Shown here: one piece after another, positions 27,543 through 36,265 of the stretch
Numbering within the stretch: the stretch's first letter is position 1
Layout: each line of letters begins with the position of its first letter
Assembly: GCF_963666545.1 (NCBI RefSeq)
Contig: NZ_OY762899.1
Location: 2,480,001 to 2,544,000 of the forward strand
Direction of reading: 5' to 3'
DNA length: 64,000 nt
DNA from: an uncultured Bacteroides sp.
Lineage (GTDB): Bacteria > Bacteroidota > Bacteroidia > Bacteroidales > Bacteroidaceae
Notes under the pieces: generated by a model
What the model was told of the DNA's origin: nothing
The model's database searches: none
What the model saw: the letters and a program-made list of their open reading frames with translations, nothing else
Translations under genes and position numbers: made by a program

Positions 27543-27550
27543 TAAGTTTG
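27543..27550 (+). promoter_or_regulatory. Bacteroides -7 box for the PLD-helicase gene
   Basis: TAAGTTTG matches TAnnTTTG, 16 bp before ATG 27567, giving a very short leader. Confidence 0.5.
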
Positions 27551-27566
27551 CTTGCTAAAAAAAATA

Positions 27567-30500
27567 ATGAATATGGAAACTGGCATATACGAACAAATAA
27601 TCAATAGATTATTTCAATACAAAGTAGAATTAGCTGAAGCTGATGGTGCTAGGTTCCATATTGATACTCGTCCTATTACTAAAGCGAATGCAACTTCGTA
27701 TTTATCACGATATCTCTATCAAATTATAGAAGGTGCCATTGCTTGTACTCCTGAATCAGTGACAATAGAACAAGAAATTCGTTTAGTAAATGATATTATA
27801 ACGCTGGTCAGAGATCGTTTTAATCTTTCTGACTTAAACAATGATTTAGTAGAAGCCAGTGGTCGAATATTAACTGCTGTTATAGATAAAACCAACTGCG
27901 ATTATCCTGATTTCACTAAATATATAAGTGAAATAACTCCTACAACGTTACTCAGTAAGAGTGTCTTATTTACAGGTTCCAATCAGTCTGTAAGTATGCT
28001 AAGTGAATTGAAACGTGAAATTAGGTCGTGTGATGAAATCTGTTTCTTGATCTCATTTATACGTAAAAGTGGATTGAATTTATTGATGAAAGAATTGCTT
28101 TACTTTACAAATAGCGGGAAGCTTCTTAAAGTGATAACAACTACTTATATGGGGGCAACAGAATATGAGGCAATTCGTGATTTGGCCCAGTTGAAGAATA
28201 CGGAAATTAAGATTTCATATAATGGAGAAACTGACCGTTTGCATGCTAAAGCATATCTTTTTGTTAGAAATACGGGTTTTCATACTGGATATATTGGATC
28301 TTCTAATATCTCTAAAGCGGCTCTGACGAATGGTTTAGAATGGAATATAAAGGCCACAAGCGTTGAGTTGCCGCACATTATTAAATGTGTAAAGAGTTCT
28401 TTTGAAACATGTTGGGAAGATGAACAATTTGAAACGTTCCGTTTGGGTATTGACGATTCTCGTTTAAAAAGGGCTTTAGGAGATACTTCTACAGAATATT
28501 ATATAGACTATAAGTTACTTGATTTATTAAAAGCGAAGCAATATCAACAGGAGATATTGGACAAGCTGACAATTGAACGTGAGGTGCATGGGCGTTGGAA
28601 AAACTTAATCGTCGCTGCTACAGGTACTGGTAAGACTGTTATTTCTGCTTTTGATTATAAACGTTTTAAGGAGTTACATCCGAGGGCTAACTTATTATTT
28701 GTAGCCCATCGAGAAGAGATTATTAAGCAGGCAATGGATGTTTTTCGACGTGCGTTGCAAGATGAGAATTTCGGAGATTTATGGTATGGTGGGCATGAAC
28801 CGAGTGACTACTCTCATGTCTTTGCTTCTAAGGATACGTTATATAGCCGATTTAAAAATGGATTTGAATTAGCAGAAAATTATTATGACTTTATTATTGT
28901 AGATGAAGCGCATCATGTGTTGGCAGATTCTTATCAACCTATAATAAACAAATTCAGACCAGTTATCTTGTTGGGTATGACAGCTACTCCGGAACGGAAG
29001 GATGGCGATATTAGGCAATATTTCTGTGATGAAATTTCTGCGGAGATCCGTTTAGCAGATGCCTTGAATAATAATCTTTTGGCCCCTTTTCACTATTATG
29101 GAGTGACGGATTGTGTTGATTTGTCTAATGTGCGATGGGAACGAGGCCGATATCTTGAATCCGATCTAACTAAAATATATACGGCAAATGACCGACGGAC
29201 AGGTTTGATTTTTCGTTCGCTAGAAAAATATTTAGGGAATAGCCGTTTGAAGGAGGCACATGCTCTTTGTTTCTGTGTTAGCATAGAACACGCCAAATAT
29301 ATGGCTGCAAAGTTTACTCTGGCGGGTTTAAGAGCTGCTTCGTTTACCAGTGAAAATACCGCAGAGGAGCGTACTCATTTTATTAAGAAACTTTCTAATA
29401 ATGTGATCAATTATCTTTTTGTAGTCGATGTATTCAATGAAGGAGTGGATATACCATGTGTGGATGCTGTACTTTTTCTTCGTCCTACAGAGAGTTTGAC
29501 TATTTATTTACAGCAGCTTGGGAGAGGCTTGAGGAAGCATGAAGGAAAAGAATATGTCACTGTGATTGATTTCGTTGGAAATGCTCGCGCTGAGTTTAAC
29601 TATACGGATCGCTTTCGTGCATTGATTGGTAAAACGTCTATGAGTGTAAAAGAGGAATTGGAACATGATTTTCCTCATTTACCGTTGAACTGTACCATTA
29701 ATCTAGAAGAGAAAGCTCGCAATTATGTTCTCGAGAATATTAAGAATTCTATTAATTCTTTTGGTGTTAGTCGGGTTAGATATAATATACAAAATTTCAG
29801 CAATCACTATGATGTACCTTTAACATTAAAGAATTTTGTAGAGAAAACGCAAACGCCTTTAAATAGAATTTATAATGGAACGCGTACCTGGCGAACTTTG
29901 TGTGAAGAAGCTGGGCTAATGGAACATGCATCATCGGCTTTTACTAAGCAGTTAAGCCGGGCCGTTTCTAAAAAATGGCTTTCAACTGATGCTTATTCTT
30001 ATTTTGACTTTATTCATCGGATGGCCGATTCTCATTTTTCTATTTTGTTATCTACTTTGACTGAGAAAGAGAGCTTGATGGCCACAATGTTTTATTATGA
30101 TTTGTTTGAGGAAGTAGGAATCTATTCTTCGTTACAGACTATGTTTGAGGATTTGGCCAGAGATACAGCTTTTGTGAATGAGCTTTTAGAGGTTATTCTT
30201 TTACTCAAAGATAAAACGGAAGCATATGAACTAGATGTTCCTATATCTTTCAATTCACATTTTCCGCTTAAGGTACATGGACGCTATACAAAGAGGCAAA
30301 TTCAGGTTGCAATTGGAACATCGACGTTGGAAAAGAAGTCATCTAACCGTGAGGGTGTAGAACGAAATCTGAATGTTGAGGCCATGTATGTTGATCTTAT
30401 TAAGGACAGGGAAGAGGGCTCAACCACAAACTACAATGATATTGCCATAAGTCAAAATTTATTTGATTGGCAGACTCAAAGCAGAGTGAGTCAGCAGTCG

Positions 30501-30728
30501 AAGACAGGCCAGAATTATATTGGTAAGATTCAAACGATGTTGTTGTTTGTTCGAGAACAAAACAAAGATCCTGAAGATAATACTCGTACCATGGGATTTG
30601 TTTATCTGGGAGAGGTGACTTTGGTTGACTATTCGGGCAATAATCCTATAAATATTAGATGGAAACTTAAAACTCCCATGCCTGCATCTCTTTGGCGTTT
30701 TGCTGGTAAGCTAGCCATCGCAAATTAG
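27567..30728 (+). CDS. HKD nuclease - SF2 helicase - DUF3427 fusion protein
   Basis: Large defence-type helicase of 1,053 residues. The N-terminal PLD-like (HKD) nuclease domain has HAKAYLF at 226-232 and YIGSSNISKAAL after it. The SF2 helicase follows: ATGTGKT at 351-357, DEAH at 446-449, TATP near 472, and QLGRGLR at 650-656. The C-terminal 400 residues resemble DUF3427, with HGRYTKRQIQVAIG near 905. One HKD motif implies dimerisation to make an active site. ATG 27567 (or 27573) is preferred to the TTG at 27552. It is a single gene next to RloAB. A role in restricting foreign DNA is inference; DNA repair is the alternative. Confidence 0.87.
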   Translation: MNMETGIYEQIINRLFQYKVELAEADGARFHIDTRPITKANATSYLSRYLYQIIEGAIACTPESVTIEQEIRLVNDIITLVRDRFNLSDLNNDLVEASGRILTAVIDKTNCDYPDFTKYISEITPTTLLSKSVLFTGSNQSVSMLSELKREIRSCDEICFLISFIRKSGLNLLMKELLYFTNSGKLLKVITTTYMGATEYEAIRDLAQLKNTEIKISYNGETDRLHAKAYLFVRNTGFHTGYIGSSNISKAALTNGLEWNIKATSVELPHIIKCVKSSFETCWEDEQFETFRLGIDDSRLKRALGDTSTEYYIDYKLLDLLKAKQYQQEILDKLTIEREVHGRWKNLIVAATGTGKTVISAFDYKRFKELHPRANLLFVAHREEIIKQAMDVFRRALQDENFGDLWYGGHEPSDYSHVFASKDTLYSRFKNGFELAENYYDFIIVDEAHHVLADSYQPIINKFRPVILLGMTATPERKDGDIRQYFCDEISAEIRLADALNNNLLAPFHYYGVTDCVDLSNVRWERGRYLESDLTKIYTANDRRTGLIFRSLEKYLGNSRLKEAHALCFCVSIEHAKYMAAKFTLAGLRAASFTSENTAEERTHFIKKLSNNVINYLFVVDVFNEGVDIPCVDAVLFLRPTESLTIYLQQLGRGLRKHEGKEYVTVIDFVGNARAEFNYTDRFRALIGKTSMSVKEELEHDFPHLPLNCTINLEEKARNYVLENIKNSINSFGVSRVRYNIQNFSNHYDVPLTLKNFVEKTQTPLNRIYNGTRTWRTLCEEAGLMEHASSAFTKQLSRAVSKKWLSTDAYSYFDFIHRMADSHFSILLSTLTEKESLMATMFYYDLFEEVGIYSSLQTMFEDLARDTAFVNELLEVILLLKDKTEAYELDVPISFNSHFPLKVHGRYTKRQIQVAIGTSTLEKKSSNREGVERNLNVEAMYVDLIKDREEGSTTNYNDIAISQNLFDWQTQSRVSQQSKTGQNYIGKIQTMLLFVREQNKDPEDNTRTMGFVYLGEVTLVDYSGNNPINIRWKLKTPMPASLWRFAGKLAIAN

Positions 30729-30772
30729 AATCAGAATAAGAGAGCCTTTTTGAGCAAGGGAAATATGATTGC

Positions 30773-31444
30773 CTATTGTTTGTTATTAAGACTTATTTGT
30801 AAGTTCAACTTGAATACCCATTTATCTCCGTAATTCTCAATTGTTCCAAAGTTATTATTTATAGTGTTTGCTATTTCAAATTGGCTATTGTTAAAGAGAT
30901 ATTCGTTAATAGTCTTTTCGCTATAAGCTGGAGATGTTGCTAGATGCTTGTCTCCTTCTGGAAATGAATAACATTTATTTGTGATCCGTTTTTTACTCCA
31001 GTTTTCATTTGCCCCCATTCCTAATGCTAGTTCTGCTAATAATCTTTTTAGCTTATATTCATAGAACCTATGATTGTTTTCTGTGTTAAATTTTAGGGGG
31101 TTATTTCTTTCTAAAAGAATAGTTATATCTTTTATTGATGCTAGGTTAGTGGTAAAAAAGAGCTTTAATGCTTCTGATGTAATCTGGGGCAGAAAACTAT
31201 CAATGAGGACTAGGTTGTTCATAAACATTCTACTCTCAGTGCCTAAAAAATGAAAGCATCCATTTAATTGTTGTATTTCATTGATTCTATCTTTTATTTT
31301 AGTCTGTGTAGTTATGGAACTAATATACCTGAGTTGTTCTTTTGAAAATGTGGTGTTTTCTATCTCATAAATGAAATTCGTTTTATTCGAAGCTCTAAGT
31401 AGTATTGTCCTTGAATAATCTCCATTATCTATTCTCTGGTTCAT
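30773..31444 (-). CDS. HpaII-family restriction endonuclease-like protein, N-terminally short
   Basis: A 223-residue, very A+T-rich gene. The segment LLRASNKTNFIYEI and the end WVFKLNLQISL resemble the C-terminal part of HpaII-type restriction enzymes, which are about 350 residues. The conserved catalytic segment that normally lies just before (FSIKS-like) is missing, so about 130 N-terminal residues are absent. No DNA methyltransferase is nearby. A good -7 box (31471-31478) lies just upstream of ATG 31444, so the short form may be expressed. The family call rests on remembered motifs only; otherwise it is a hypothetical protein. Confidence 0.6.
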   Translation of the reverse strand: MNQRIDNGDYSRTILLRASNKTNFIYEIENTTFSKEQLRYISSITTQTKIKDRINEIQQLNGCFHFLGTESRMFMNNLVLIDSFLPQITSEALKLFFTTNLASIKDITILLERNNPLKFNTENNHRFYEYKLKRLLAELALGMGANENWSKKRITNKCYSFPEGDKHLATSPAYSEKTINEYLFNNSQFEIANTINNNFGTIENYGDKWVFKLNLQISLNNKQ

Positions 31445-31470
31445 GGCCTTTTCTTTTTTCTTTTGTATGG

Positions 31471-31478
31471 CAAATGTA
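31471..31478 (-). promoter_or_regulatory. Bacteroides -7 box for the HpaII-like gene
   Basis: The minus strand reads TACATTTG (TAnnTTTG), 27 bp upstream of ATG 31444. Confidence 0.5.
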
Positions 31479-31717
31479 CACAATTGTAGGGCAAGAATAA
31501 GTAAGTGATGGAACTTTATTCCCTAGTGATGTTCCTTTTTGTTTCTAACAAAAAAGCGGTACTTTCTCCCTCTTCTTTTTTCAGAAGTTTGCTCTAAAAA
31601 TCTTTTCTCCTCATAATTATTTCTTCTCCCCGTTCTTTGTAAATAACTGATAATTAATCCGTTGAAACTTCTTTTCAATACTCTTCATTTTACCCCTTAT
31701 CTCCTTGAAACGTTCTC

Positions 31718-31725
31718 TATTTTTG
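31718..31725 (+). promoter_or_regulatory. Bacteroides -7 box for the replication-module genes
   Basis: TATTTTTG matches TAnnTTTG, 34 bp before the ATG of the 69-residue protein. Confidence 0.55.
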
Positions 31726-31758
31726 TATCCGCAACACGGGGATGTTGCCCGAATATAA

Positions 31759-31968
31759 ATGATAATAGGTATGATGAAAAGGAAGAAACTTCGGCCTTAC
31801 ATAGGATATTGGGGGCTTAAGGAATCGCCTTGCTACATGCATGGCGCGCAGTTTATTGTTTCACTTCTTGCGCCCGATGTCCGTCGGGGTGGCACGCAAA
31901 CGGTGGGACAGGTGATTCGTGAGATTTTTAACCGTAGTGACGAACTCATATCCATCCGAACGCTATGA
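31759..31968 (+). CDS. Small hypothetical protein (69 aa)
   Basis: A 69-residue basic protein without a recognised domain. It contains the segment YIGYWGLKESPCYMHG and an amphipathic C-terminal helix. Its stop overlaps the start of the next gene (ATGATGA), so the two are translationally coupled and probably work together. ATGs at 31771 and 31774 are alternative starts. It is likely part of the phage- or plasmid-derived replication module. No function is assigned. Confidence 0.6.
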   Translation: MIIGMMKRKKLRPYIGYWGLKESPCYMHGAQFIVSLLAPDVRRGGTQTVGQVIREIFNRSDELISIRTL

Positions 31969-32363
31969 TGAACGATCAGTATTTCCGGCTGGAGGCGAAC
32001 GTGATGAGCGATGACCGTATCTATGCGTTGCTTGAGGAACTGGGTATTCAGGGCTTCGGCATTTACATGGCTTTGCTCATCGAGCTTCGTCAAAAGGATA
32101 ATTATGTTTGCGCCATCTCCAGCCTTAAGAGTTTGGCGCGTAAGTGGGACGCTAGTGAAGAGCTCATAAAGAGGGTGTTACAAGAATTCGGTTTGTTTCA
32201 TTTCAAGGATGCGAATGGGATTTGTGTGGAGTTTGGCAATGCTACTTCTTTTTGCTCCTCTTATTTGGATAGGGTGATGGTGGCATTGGAGAGACGCAGG
32301 CGAACCAACTCTGTGAATGGAAAAAAAAGGAGGCCGTCCGTCGCTGAAAAAAGAGGAAGCTGA
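31965..32363 (+). CDS. Lin1244/Lin1753-like (DUF4373-type) protein, N-terminal part
   Basis: The N-terminal domain of a phage replisome-organiser-like protein: YFRLEANVMSDDRIYALLEE, then a winged-helix-like region ending at about residue 110. In related proteins this is followed in the same chain by KKGGRP and a C-terminal domain. Here the frame ends 35 bp after a run of eight A residues (32321-32328), while the expected continuation is in the +1 frame. Removing one A would fuse the two frames. This is therefore either a frameshifted gene, a transcriptional-slippage site, or a sequence error. The start ATG overlaps the preceding stop. Confidence 0.75.
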   Translation: MMNDQYFRLEANVMSDDRIYALLEELGIQGFGIYMALLIELRQKDNYVCAISSLKSLARKWDASEELIKRVLQEFGLFHFKDANGICVEFGNATSFCSSYLDRVMVALERRRRTNSVNGKKRRPSVAEKRGS

Positions 32364-33078
32364 GCATACTTTGGCTGATGAATCGATAGTGGAGTTGGGT
32401 AAGTCGGTCGACGTTGTCGGAGCCGGTGAAGAGAATGAATCTTCTGAGTTGCCTGAAGGTAACACAAAAAAAGCAAAGTGTAAACCCAATCAAAAGCCAG
32501 TAGAGAAGAGTAGAGTAAAGCAGAGCAAAGTAGAGAATATCGACTTCGTCGATAGAAGAGAAGAAAAGAATGTTGCTGTTGCCGCTGCTCTGAAAGTTTC
32601 CACTGCCGGTAAAGGAGCTGTTTCCCATGTCGCCGCTGTTGCAGATGAAGCACTTGCGCCCTTTCGTCCGTGGGAGGAGCACGTGGACGAGATGGAGAAA
32701 GTGCAGACGTGGATGGAGCTGATGGGAATGCATTCGGGCATGGGAAGGATGTTTCTCGACAATCGTCAGCGTATAGTGGCGCTTTTCAAGGAGCATGTGA
32801 GGCTGTACGCCAAGGAATCGAGTATTACCTCTCTGGATGCGGCTAGAAACTATTTTAGTCATTGGATCAGGGCCGGAAGTCCGTCGCAACGCACCCTCTA
32901 TGCCCGCTTGCAAAGTGAATTACAATCGCATTCGGCAGATGATCCTTATGTGTACGAGCAACGTGATCCGCTTACCGGCGCGCGCAGTTACTGTGGATTG
33001 CCCATTCCGCCCGGCTCACCGCCTCGTCCATCGCCCAATGCTGTGTGGAGCGACGCCATTAAAAAGTGGTCTTCCTGA
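32317..33078 (+). CDS. C-terminal part of the frameshifted Lin1244/DUF4373-type protein
   Basis: A 253-residue frame beginning at ATG 32317, 47 bp inside the previous one. It opens with MEKKGGRPSLKKEE, the sequence expected directly after the N-terminal domain. A low-complexity linker (about 20-110) follows, then a conserved C-terminal helical domain with FLDNRQRIVALFKEHV and YFSHWIRAG, like the DUF7833-type end of Bacteroides replication-module proteins. No ribosome-binding site is visible before the ATG. I infer that it is the second half of one protein encoded by 31965-33078. It ends just before the tandem repeat array. Confidence 0.7.
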   Translation: MEKKGGRPSLKKEEAEHTLADESIVELGKSVDVVGAGEENESSELPEGNTKKAKCKPNQKPVEKSRVKQSKVENIDFVDRREEKNVAVAAALKVSTAGKGAVSHVAAVADEALAPFRPWEEHVDEMEKVQTWMELMGMHSGMGRMFLDNRQRIVALFKEHVRLYAKESSITSLDAARNYFSHWIRAGSPSQRTLYARLQSELQSHSADDPYVYEQRDPLTGARSYCGLPIPPGSPPRPSPNAVWSDAIKKWSS

Positions 33079-33085
33079 AAAAAAA

Positions 33086-34183
33086 TCGCTTTGTTGCTTA
33101 ATAACGCAACAGCATACTCGAAACTTTTTTTATGGGGTGCCTCATTTATTTCTTGCTGTTGTGTAATAACGCAACAGAGATCTGAAAATATTTTCTATGG
33201 GCCCGTTCCATAAGGCCTGAGAGACGGTTACACTGGCATAAAATGGCTTTGTTGTGCAATAACGTAACGGAATACTCGATTTTTTTTTATGGAGTGCTTC
33301 ATTAAATTCTTGCTGTTGCTTAATAACGCAACAGTAATCTGAAAATATTTTCTATGTGCCCGTTCCATAAGGCTTGAGAGACGGTTGCACTGGCATAAAA
33401 AATGCTTTGTTGCTTAATAAGGCAACAGTATACTCGAAACTTTTTTTATGGGATGCTTCATTAAATTCTTGCTGTTGTGTAATAACGTAACAGTAATCTG
33501 AAAATATTTTCTATGTGCCCTTTCCATAAGGCTTGAGAGACGGTTGCACTGGCATAAAAAATGCTTTGTTGCTTAATAAGGCAACAGCATATTCGAAACT
33601 TTTTTTATGGGATGCTTCATTTATTTCTTGCTGTTGCGTAATAACGTAACAGAGATCTGAAAATATTTTCTATGTGCCCGTTCCATAAGGCTTGAGAGAG
33701 GTTTACACTGGCATAAAATAGCTTTGTTGTGCAATAACGTAACGGAATATTCGAAACTTTTTTTTATGGGATGCCTCATTTATTTCTTGCTGTTGCTTAA
33801 TAACGCAACAGAGATCTGAAAATATTTTCTATGGGCCCGCTCCATAAGGCGTGAGAGACGGTTATACTGGCATAAAATGGTTTTGTTGCTTAATAACGCA
33901 ACAGTATACTCGAAACTTTTTTTATGGGATGCTTCATTTATTTCTTGCTGTTGCTTAATAACGCAACAGTAATCTGAAAATATTTTCTATGGGCCCGTTC
34001 CATAAGGCTTGAGAGACGGTTATACTGGCATAAAATGGTTTTGTTGTGCAATAACGCAACAGTATATTCGAAACTTTTTTTATGGGGTGCTTGATTTATT
34101 TCTTGCTGTTGCGTAATAACGTAACAGAGATATGGATTTTTTTTCTATGAACTCGCTCCATAAGCCCTGAGAGACGGTTACAC
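33086..34183. repeat. Tandem array: seven ~158-bp units, each with two hairpins
   Basis: Seven copies of one unit. The anchor ACTCGAAAC (or its variants) recurs at 33116, 33272, 33432, 33591, 33749, 33908 and 34066, spacings 156-160 bp. Each unit holds two dyads of the form CTGTTGCGT-AATA-ACGCAACAG (first example 33091-33112, second 33156-33177), the T-rich block TTTTTTTATGGG, and GAGACGGTTACACTGGCAT near its end. Substitutions in the stems are often compensated or leave G-U pairs. The array separates a replisome-organiser-like gene from a primase-helicase gene. It is not a CRISPR array, since whole units are conserved. An origin or structured-RNA role is inferred. Confidence 0.93.
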
Positions 34184-34250
34184 AAGCTTCGAATGACGGT
34201 TTCACTTTCCTCAAATGACGGTTGCACTTCAGTGAATTGCGGTTGGGAGT
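34168..34250 (+). repeat. Iteron-like ~22-bp direct repeats
   Basis: The core GACGGTTNCACT of the big array recurs at 34173, 34195 and 34217, with a degenerate copy at 34238: spacings 22, 22 and 21 bp, two helical turns. An A+T-rich stretch follows (34262-34345) up to the primase ATG. Iterons next to an A+T-rich segment are the classic layout of plasmid and phage origins; this reading is inference. Confidence 0.75.
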
Positions 34251-34351
34251 AAGAAGGAGGGGAACAATATTCGCAAAATAAATTTCAAAAAATGGCAGTG
34301 CAATGCCGCTGCTTTAAATAAAAATATCAGTGACTTTACGTCTCTGAGTGA

Positions 34352-36160
34352 ATGAATAAACCAATAAATAAAAATAAAATGCATAATTTTCGAAAATTAG
34401 GAATAGAAACGAACGGCCGCACCAGCGGAAGAATCAAAACTTTCTGCCCGAAATGTCACGACAGCCGAAAAAACAAACGGGATAAATCGCTTAGTGTGGA
34501 TATCACTACGGGCTTGTTCAACTGCCATTATTGTGGTTGGAAGGGTACGGCAGCCGAACGCCCTGCGGCTGATGATCATTCTTTTGCCGCTGTGCCCGAC
34601 CATTTTCGTCGCCCCACGTTCGATGTTTCCGACACCACTTTGCCTGAGAAGGAAGCCCGTTGGTTTGTCGAAACCCGTCGCATTCCGCAGAGTGTGCTCA
34701 AGGCGATGGGCGTCACCGCACGAATGGAGATGATGCCGCAGACGGGGCACAAGGAGCATTGCGTCTGCTTCAACTATTTTGAGCGGGGAGAGTTGATCAA
34801 TACCAAGTTTCGCGACGGGGCCAAGAACTTCAAAATGGTGGCGGGAGCAGAGCTGATTCCGTACAATATTGATGGCATTCGTGGCACAGCAGAGTGCATC
34901 ATCACCGAGGGGGAGATAGATGCATTGTCGTTCGCTGCCATCGGACGAACGGATGTGGTGAGCGTGCCGAGTGGAGCCAATCGCAACCTCACGTGGCTGG
35001 ACCGTTTTGTTGAATCGCACTTTGAGGACAAGGTTGTTATCTACATTGCTGTAGATAATGATCCCAAAGGTTTGGACCTGCGTGCCGAATTGATACGTCG
35101 TCTGGGCGCAGAGCGTTGCCGTGTGGTGAGCTATGGTCCCGAGTGCAAAGATGCCAACGAACATCTGGTGAAATATGGTGTAGAAAGCCTGCGCATCGCT
35201 CTTCAGCAGGCACCAGAGATTCCTCTTGAAGGAGTGTTTACGGCAGATGATGTGCAGGAAGATTTGCGCACGCTCTTTGAAAACGGACTCGAAAGAGGAG
35301 CAGACACAGGACTGGAGAATTTCGACCGTTGTTGCACCTTTGAGCTCAAGCGCCTCTGCGTCATCACGGGTGTACCCGGTAGCGGCAAGTCCGAATTTGC
35401 TGATGAGTTGGTCCTTCGCCTCTGCCTCCGTCATGAGTGGCGTGTGGCCTATTTCAGTCCCGAAAACATGCCCTTACCCTATCACCTGCGCAAACTCTCC
35501 GAGAAGCTCACCGGATGCCACTTCAAACAAGGATTCATGGCCGAATCGCTCTATCAGCGCTCCGTACGTTTTCTGAATGATAACGTGGCTTCCATCTTGC
35601 CCGAAGATGATTATACAGCCTCCAACATCCTCTCTAAAGCCCGCCAACTGGTACGCAGGAGAGGCATCCGCATTCTGGTCATCGACCCGTTCAACCGTTT
35701 GGAACATCAGATTCCCGCCGGTCAAACCGAGACGCAGTACATCAGCTCCTTCATCGACCAGCTCTCCAATTTTGCCCAACGCAACGACTGCCTCGTGATA
35801 CTCGTGGCCCATCCCCGCAAGATGAATCGTGAGCCCGGTTCGAAGAAAGACCCAGTACCCACGCTGTACGACATCAACGGCTCGGCCGCTTTCGTGAACA
35901 AGTGCGATTTCGGTTTGGTGATAGAGCGTGATCGCGACGCCGGTCTTACCCGCATACACGTCAGTAAAGTGAAGTTCCGCCATCTGGGAGATAACGGTGA
36001 CCCAACGTTTATTTACAACACCGTGAACGGTCGCTACACCCCCTGTGAGGAGAATCCCGATGCCGGCATAGAATCTCAGCGCATCACTGATGTGAAGTTC
36101 GATAATGCCAGTTGGCTGAAACAGGAAGAGGCGGTGCAAGGGGAGATTTTGATGGAATAG
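34352..36160 (+). CDS. Phage-type primase-helicase (T7 gp4/Twinkle-like, TOPRIM)
   Basis: Bifunctional replication protein. The N-terminal zinc ribbon has CPKC (32-35) and CHYC (58-61). The TOPRIM primase core has EGEID (186-190) and DND (235-237). The C-terminal DnaB/RecA-like helicase has Walker A GVPGSGKS (340-347) and the Walker B-like segment ILVIDPFNRLEH. At 602 residues it resembles T7 gene 4 protein. The gene is preceded by the iterons and hairpin array, suggesting a former or cryptic mobile replicon. An ATG at 34379 (MHNFRKLG) could be the true start. No integrase, relaxase or virion gene is in the window. Confidence 0.9.
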   Translation: MNKPINKNKMHNFRKLGIETNGRTSGRIKTFCPKCHDSRKNKRDKSLSVDITTGLFNCHYCGWKGTAAERPAADDHSFAAVPDHFRRPTFDVSDTTLPEKEARWFVETRRIPQSVLKAMGVTARMEMMPQTGHKEHCVCFNYFERGELINTKFRDGAKNFKMVAGAELIPYNIDGIRGTAECIITEGEIDALSFAAIGRTDVVSVPSGANRNLTWLDRFVESHFEDKVVIYIAVDNDPKGLDLRAELIRRLGAERCRVVSYGPECKDANEHLVKYGVESLRIALQQAPEIPLEGVFTADDVQEDLRTLFENGLERGADTGLENFDRCCTFELKRLCVITGVPGSGKSEFADELVLRLCLRHEWRVAYFSPENMPLPYHLRKLSEKLTGCHFKQGFMAESLYQRSVRFLNDNVASILPEDDYTASNILSKARQLVRRRGIRILVIDPFNRLEHQIPAGQTETQYISSFIDQLSNFAQRNDCLVILVAHPRKMNREPGSKKDPVPTLYDINGSAAFVNKCDFGLVIERDRDAGLTRIHVSKVKFRHLGDNGDPTFIYNTVNGRYTPCEENPDAGIESQRITDVKFDNASWLKQEEAVQGEILME

Positions 36161-36172
36161 CTTTTGAAATAA

Positions 36173-36186
36173 GATGAGATCTCATC
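36173..36186. other. 14-bp perfect palindrome between the primase gene and ovoA
   Basis: GATGAGATCTCATC, 12 bp after the primase stop and flanked by TTTTG and CAAAA. A possible terminator or operator; no T-tract. Confidence 0.35.
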
Positions 36187-36265
36187 AAAAATACAGATCT
36201 CCTCAACATAATGGCCGCTAAAATGTTAATTATTCATTGATTTTATATGCTAAACAAGAATATCT

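Noticed and set aside
33086-34183. Reading the array as a CRISPR locus
   Set aside because: Units are about 158 bp with the whole unit conserved; there are no short repeats alternating with unique spacers and no cas genes.
33086-34183. Reading the hairpin array as retron or diversity-generating repeats
   Set aside because: No reverse transcriptase gene is present in the window, and there is no template/variable repeat pair.
34397-35434. Long antisense open frame (345 codons, minus strand) inside the primase-helicase gene
   Set aside because: It lies wholly within a gene with clear zinc, TOPRIM and helicase motifs, and its own protein shows no domain or start signal. It is a codon-bias shadow.
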